Shown one piece after another: positions 60,321 through 64,000 of a stretch of DNA of 64,000 nt (position 1 is its first letter; the number at the start of each line of letters is the position of its first letter). The position numbers and the translations under genes were made by a program. The notes below the pieces were generated by a model. That model ran no database searches, had not been told where the DNA came from, and was given only the letters and a program-made list of their open reading frames with translations. This DNA is from Marinilabiliaceae bacterium JC040 (GTDB lineage: Bacteria; Bacteroidota; Bacteroidia; Bacteroidales; Marinifilaceae): the NCBI GenBank assembly GCA_022496785.1, contig SNAP01000009.1, forward strand, positions 41,896-105,895, read 5' to 3'.

Positions 60321-62906
60321 TTAAAAATAATAACTTACACCTAATTTGAATGAAATACCTCTTAATGAATATTTCATTTCATAAAGATTTAAACCATTGA
60401 ATATTGCATATGAATAATTGTGTTGGTTAAAGATATTATCAACGTCTAAAGTAAAATGGAATTTATTGTATTTATACTTTGAACCAAGTCCCATTAGCCA
60501 TATCTTACTTCTATTATCGTCAATAATTTCTTTATTAATATTTTCAATATTAGCGTAAATATCCCATCCTTCTATAGGACTTGCTTTCAATTCTGCAGAT
60601 TGATAGAAAGAGAATAAATTACTTGATTTTCCTTCATCTGGTATTAATAAAGAATTACTTCCTCTAAATAAATAAGCAAACTCTAACCATTTCAAAGGAT
60701 CACTTCTCAATTCTGTAGAGTATGAAATTATTTTAGCTTTAAAAGGAGTAAGAATATTATTTCTAAAGACTTCATTTTTAGAATATGAATAATTACCACT
60801 AAGAGATAGTTTTGTTTTTATAAATCTAAAATATTTTGAGATATTACCGCCAATATTAATAGTGATAGATCTATTATCTTTCTCAGAATATGATATTTCG
60901 TTAGAACTAATTAAAGGCTTATCATTTAAAATCAAATTAGATTTTAAATTAGTATATCCTGCGTTTATCCTAGCAAACATTTCTTGTAAAGGATATCTAA
61001 AATTAAAATCAATATTAGAACCGTAAGAAGAATTTTGGCTAAGAATATTAGGCATAATAAGTTTATTTCTATAATCTTGAAAAATAGGAGAACTTATAAA
61101 ATTACTAATATTACCAATTTCATTATTCACGAAAGCAGTCATATTCAATCTAAATCTACTTGAGAAAGAATAATAAACCACCATACTCGGATTAAAAAAA
61201 GTTTTATTGAAATTATCGTTCTTATTGGTATTAATCTTCTCGATATTAAGATGATTATATTCAGATCTTAAATTAAGGACAAAAGAATAGAATCCTATTT
61301 TAGCCCACTCTAGTCGAGGATTAATATTAATATTAAAGAGTTTAGATTTATTCTTTTCAGAAAACAATTTAGTATCCCATGATGAGGTAAGATCTAATTC
61401 GTCTTGCTTTGCACTTATAGTAGAAGGCAAACTAAATCTAAGGTTCTTAGCAATCTTCCAAGAGCTTGAGACACTTAAATCTCCATAATAAGTATTACCA
61501 GAAAATTCTTGATTATTACCATCAACACTCAAACTTCTAGAGGGATATTTACTCATTTGAATTTTAGAGGAAGTATTCAATATAGTATTGTCAAAATACT
61601 TAACCATACTAAAAAGATTAGCAAAAGAAAAAGATTCGTTATTTGAGATCTGTCTTATAGACTTTTTATTACTATTAAGATTATAATCCAAATCGCTATT
61701 ATTTCCCTTAAAAACTAATTTATCATTAATAAAAATTGATTTCGTGTTTTTAATATATTCAATATTAGCCTCAGGAATTTTTTCTCTATTAGTAGGATTG
61801 ATATCTTCAAAGATATTTACATCCTTAGAATTAGTCGAAAAATATCTTCTAATAGTATTATACGAATTATCTTCATGTTGATCAGAATAGCCTGCAAAAA
61901 CTCTCAAACTTGATTTATCTTTAAATCTATGTATGAAATTTAAATTAGCAGTAAAATCTTCTCTATACAGATATTGTTTTTCAGAAATATTAGGTCTATT
62001 ACCCATATTAGAATTTAAAACAGAATTAAGTGGGAAATAGTCGCTAATATCCTTACCTATAAAACGAATATTATCTTGAGGTTTCTCTTTAAAAGATTTA
62101 TTATAAGCAGCAGTTCCAATAATTTGAGTATTCTTTTTGAAAAGCATACTTGTAGTACCTGCATAAGCTAGAGTATTATCTTTTTCGTAACCACTACCAA
62201 GGTCCAATCGTCCATTAATACGATTCTTACCCTTTTTATTTAAAACAATATTCATGACTAGTTGATTATCATGAACAATACCTTTTAATTGTTTTATATC
62301 CTGTTGATTTTCCATAATTTCAACGGAACCCACAGCATCTTTTGAAAGATTTTGAGTAGCAATTTTATATCTACCATCCACAAGATCCATACCTTCTATG
62401 GTAAATTTATCAATATTCTTACCCAGATAACTAATATTACCTGTTTTAGATACTTGAATACCAGGTAGTTTTTTAATAGCATCTTCAAGATTAATATCTC
62501 TCTTTGAAGCATAAGCTCCCAATCTATATTTAATAGTATCTCCAAGCTGTCTAATGGCAGGGGCAGAAACAGTTACTTCATCAAGTTTTACTTGTTTTTC
62601 CTTAAGATAAAAGATATGTTTTTTAGAAGAAAAGAACATTTTAGAACTAATAATTCTTTTTTGATATATCATATTCTCAAGAGAAATAATAAAAGGAGGT
62701 TTAATATCCTTAATGGAAAGTTTAAAAAAACCTTTACTATCACTAATTGAAAATCCATGAGGTTCTCCATCTTTTATAATTTGCACAACAACACTTTCAA
62801 TAGGAGTCTTAGTTTTAAAATCTAAGACTCGTCCATTAATATCTTGAGCAAACAACCCGTTTAAGCAAATTAGAAAAGAAGTGAAGAACATAATCAGTCT
62901 ACACAT
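60321..62906 (-). CDS. TonB-plug outer-membrane beta-barrel protein
   Basis: An 861-residue protein from Met at 62906 (MCRLIMFFTSFLICLNGLFA, signal cleaved near FAQ). A CarboxypepD_reg-like domain (DINGRVLDFKTKTPIESVVV) is followed by a plug (QLGDTIKYRLGAYASKRDIN, LPGIQVSKTGNISYLGKNID, FTIEGMDLVDGRYKIATQNL) and a long barrel ending RGISFKLGVSYYF with a terminal Phe. This build matches outer-membrane barrel proteins paired with GLPGLI proteins rather than SusC. The chosen start lies 4 bases after the GLPGLI stop; a longer start at 62939 would overlap that gene and bury the signal peptide. The substrate is unknown. Confidence 0.9.
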   Translation of the reverse strand: MCRLIMFFTSFLICLNGLFAQDINGRVLDFKTKTPIESVVVQIIKDGEPHGFSISDSKGFFKLSIKDIKPPFIISLENMIYQKRIISSKMFFSSKKHIFYLKEKQVKLDEVTVSAPAIRQLGDTIKYRLGAYASKRDINLEDAIKKLPGIQVSKTGNISYLGKNIDKFTIEGMDLVDGRYKIATQNLSKDAVGSVEIMENQQDIKQLKGIVHDNQLVMNIVLNKKGKNRINGRLDLGSGYEKDNTLAYAGTTSMLFKKNTQIIGTAAYNKSFKEKPQDNIRFIGKDISDYFPLNSVLNSNMGNRPNISEKQYLYREDFTANLNFIHRFKDKSSLRVFAGYSDQHEDNSYNTIRRYFSTNSKDVNIFEDINPTNREKIPEANIEYIKNTKSIFINDKLVFKGNNSDLDYNLNSNKKSIRQISNNESFSFANLFSMVKYFDNTILNTSSKIQMSKYPSRSLSVDGNNQEFSGNTYYGDLSVSSSWKIAKNLRFSLPSTISAKQDELDLTSSWDTKLFSEKNKSKLFNININPRLEWAKIGFYSFVLNLRSEYNHLNIEKINTNKNDNFNKTFFNPSMVVYYSFSSRFRLNMTAFVNNEIGNISNFISSPIFQDYRNKLIMPNILSQNSSYGSNIDFNFRYPLQEMFARINAGYTNLKSNLILNDKPLISSNEISYSEKDNRSITINIGGNISKYFRFIKTKLSLSGNYSYSKNEVFRNNILTPFKAKIISYSTELRSDPLKWLEFAYLFRGSNSLLIPDEGKSSNLFSFYQSAELKASPIEGWDIYANIENINKEIIDDNRSKIWLMGLGSKYKYNKFHFTLDVDNIFNQHNYSYAIFNGLNLYEMKYSLRGISFKLGVSYYF

Positions 62907-62910
62907 AGTT

Positions 62911-63744
62911 TTACTTTTCAATAGGTAAATAAGCTCCATGGTTCATACGCAATCTAAGTCCATTTATATAAGCTATTTTAGTATTATTTTCAAGAAGCTT
63001 AACAGTCATACTAGAAATAGATTCTACAGGAATATTTTTCATAGGATTAGCATATACAACATTTTTACGCTTAACAAACTTATCTCTAGAAGATTTAATA
63101 CGTTGTTTTTTAGCTAAAGAGCAAATATTTCTATCATTTTTTCTAATACTAATAGCTTCAAAAACATGTTGATTTTTATCATCAGAAGCTTTTAAAATTA
63201 AACCAGGAAGACCTGAAAGTTTCCATGGTCCAAAAGGAGCTTGAATTTTAAGAGCAAACCAAGCAGTCCATTTTTTACCACCATATTCAGTAGTAGCTTT
63301 ATAGCAATCGTAACCGCAAATCTTTTTCTTTTCTTTATAATAAATCTTCCAATCTTTTTTAGAATTTTCATTATAAGTGTAGTAGTCAGGAACAATAACA
63401 TCAAAAACAGAAATCTTTCCAGTAGGGAAATTTTGAATAATAGTAGGTTCAAAATAGAAAGCACTTTTTTCAACTTGTTTTTTATACTTATCAATTTCCT
63501 CTTTATTAGCTTTAGCTGCAATAACAGAATCTAACTGATAATGAGCATAGTCTTCAAACTTTGCTATTTTTGAACCAATTTCTAGCATAGTAAAGTATTT
63601 ATTTGAAGCTTGCTCTTTATTTTGATTGTAACTATATATACATTCAAAGATAGAATTATCAATTTTCTTTTGGGCTTTTAAATTAGCACCACTACTTAAT
63701 AGATATACGATACACATACCTATTATAATCAAATTTTTTTTCAT
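62911..63744 (-). CDS. GLPGLI family protein
   Basis: A 277-residue exported protein. Signal peptide MKKNLIIIGMCIVYLLSSGA with cleavage near KAQ. The family signature is present in FGPWKLSGLPGLILKASDDK, preceded by CGYDCYKATTEYGGKKWTAW, typical of the family. The function is unknown; genes of this family commonly sit just upstream of a TonB-plug barrel gene, as here (4-base gap). The C-terminal NGLRLRMNHGAYLPIEK is conserved-looking and complete. Confidence 0.92.
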   Translation of the reverse strand: MKKNLIIIGMCIVYLLSSGANLKAQKKIDNSIFECIYSYNQNKEQASNKYFTMLEIGSKIAKFEDYAHYQLDSVIAAKANKEEIDKYKKQVEKSAFYFEPTIIQNFPTGKISVFDVIVPDYYTYNENSKKDWKIYYKEKKKICGYDCYKATTEYGGKKWTAWFALKIQAPFGPWKLSGLPGLILKASDDKNQHVFEAISIRKNDRNICSLAKKQRIKSSRDKFVKRKNVVYANPMKNIPVESISSMTVKLLENNTKIAYINGLRLRMNHGAYLPIEK

Positions 63745-63779
63745 TTTAATAAATTGTTTCGTTTAGTATTTTATTTGAA

Positions 63780-64000
63780 TTATAAATCTTCTACAATCTT
63801 ATATTTATTCCATCCAGCCTTGATATATTTATTCTTTATTTCAGAATTCTCTGATTTTTTAACATGAACAACAATATTGTATGGGAATATGCTAGAAAGT
63901 TTTGTAATATCTGGAGGAGTAATCATATAGCAGTTTACTGTTTTCAATTTAGGGCAATTTGTAAAAGCATCATTCTCAAGATACATAATTGATTCTGGAA
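63780..64000 (-). CDS. BspA-like leucine-rich repeat protein, C-terminal end
   Basis: The frame is open to the window edge, so the gene starts beyond base 64000; 73 residues are visible. PESIMYLENDAFTNCPKLKT fits the LRR_5 (BspA) repeat with P-x-S, AF and C-x-x-L, followed by VNCYMITPPDI, the usual terminal repeat, and a capping segment ending KYIKAGWNKYKIVEDL. Such proteins are surface adhesins in Bacteroidota. It lies 35 bases upstream of the GLPGLI gene on the same strand; no hairpin lies between, so readthrough is possible. Confidence 0.8.
   Translation of the reverse strand, partial: PESIMYLENDAFTNCPKLKTVNCYMITPPDITKLSSIFPYNIVVHVKKSENSEIKNKYIKAGWNKYKIVEDL

Noticed and set aside
1..64000. 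CRISPR array, rRNA genes, insertion sequences
   Set aside because: No regularly spaced repeats, rRNA sequence or transposase genes were found on either strand.

Overview
The window comes from an AT-rich member of the Bacteroidota, most likely an anaerobic Bacteroidales. The evidence is a fused LpxC-FabZ enzyme, a fused FeoA-FeoB iron transporter, GLPGLI, DUF5686 and TonB-plug outer-membrane proteins, a BspA-like leucine-rich repeat protein and an M64 peptidase. Many genes are also preceded by the Bacteroidota -7 promoter box TAnnTTTG, in several cases with TTTG or TTG 19-21 bases upstream. An NfnAB-like transhydrogenase and FeoAB fit an anaerobe. No genus is claimed.

Layout. 1-13.2 kb is core genome: lipid A genes (lpxC-fabZ, lpxA), a DUF1573-yajC-ybbR-coaE operon, pepD, an HD hydrolase with a Sua5/YrdC protein, potassium uptake (trkA-trkH), comEC, and divIC-ruvX-def. 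13.3-22.8 kb is an accessory stretch: a 1079-residue membrane protein of unknown function, a PtuA-like AAA ATPase broken by two in-frame TGA codons, three tandem copies of a lipoprotein gene each with its own promoter and terminator, then pruA and a higBA toxin-antitoxin pair with paired operator-like palindromes. 22.9-42.3 kb holds an ABC-F protein, rlmB, a DUF5686 outer-membrane protein with a secreted M64 peptidase, an AddB-like nuclease, mtn, a DUF3276 protein, feoAB, a LysM/periplasmic-binding protein and nfnAB. 42.5-58.6 kb holds an eIF1/SUI1 protein, tRNA-Lys(CTT), a phosphofructokinase with pyrophosphate-type active-site residues, a DEAD-box helicase, an NlpC-NUDIX-WbqC-IspE operon, bcp-recA-S9 peptidase, an S41 peptidase with a degenerate LytM domain, rlmD and an RsiV-like lipoprotein. 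58.7-64 kb is an envelope cluster: TlpA-like lipoprotein, TonB-plug barrel protein, GLPGLI protein and the end of a BspA-like protein.

The best candidate for an undescribed system is the pair at 13.35-17.64 kb: a large membrane protein followed 18 bases later by a COG3950/PtuA-like ATPase, set between a core operon and a lipoprotein array. Its ATPase is probably dead in this strain, so an intact homologous locus elsewhere would have to show the function. Functions are assigned from visible motifs and family knowledge; no search was run.
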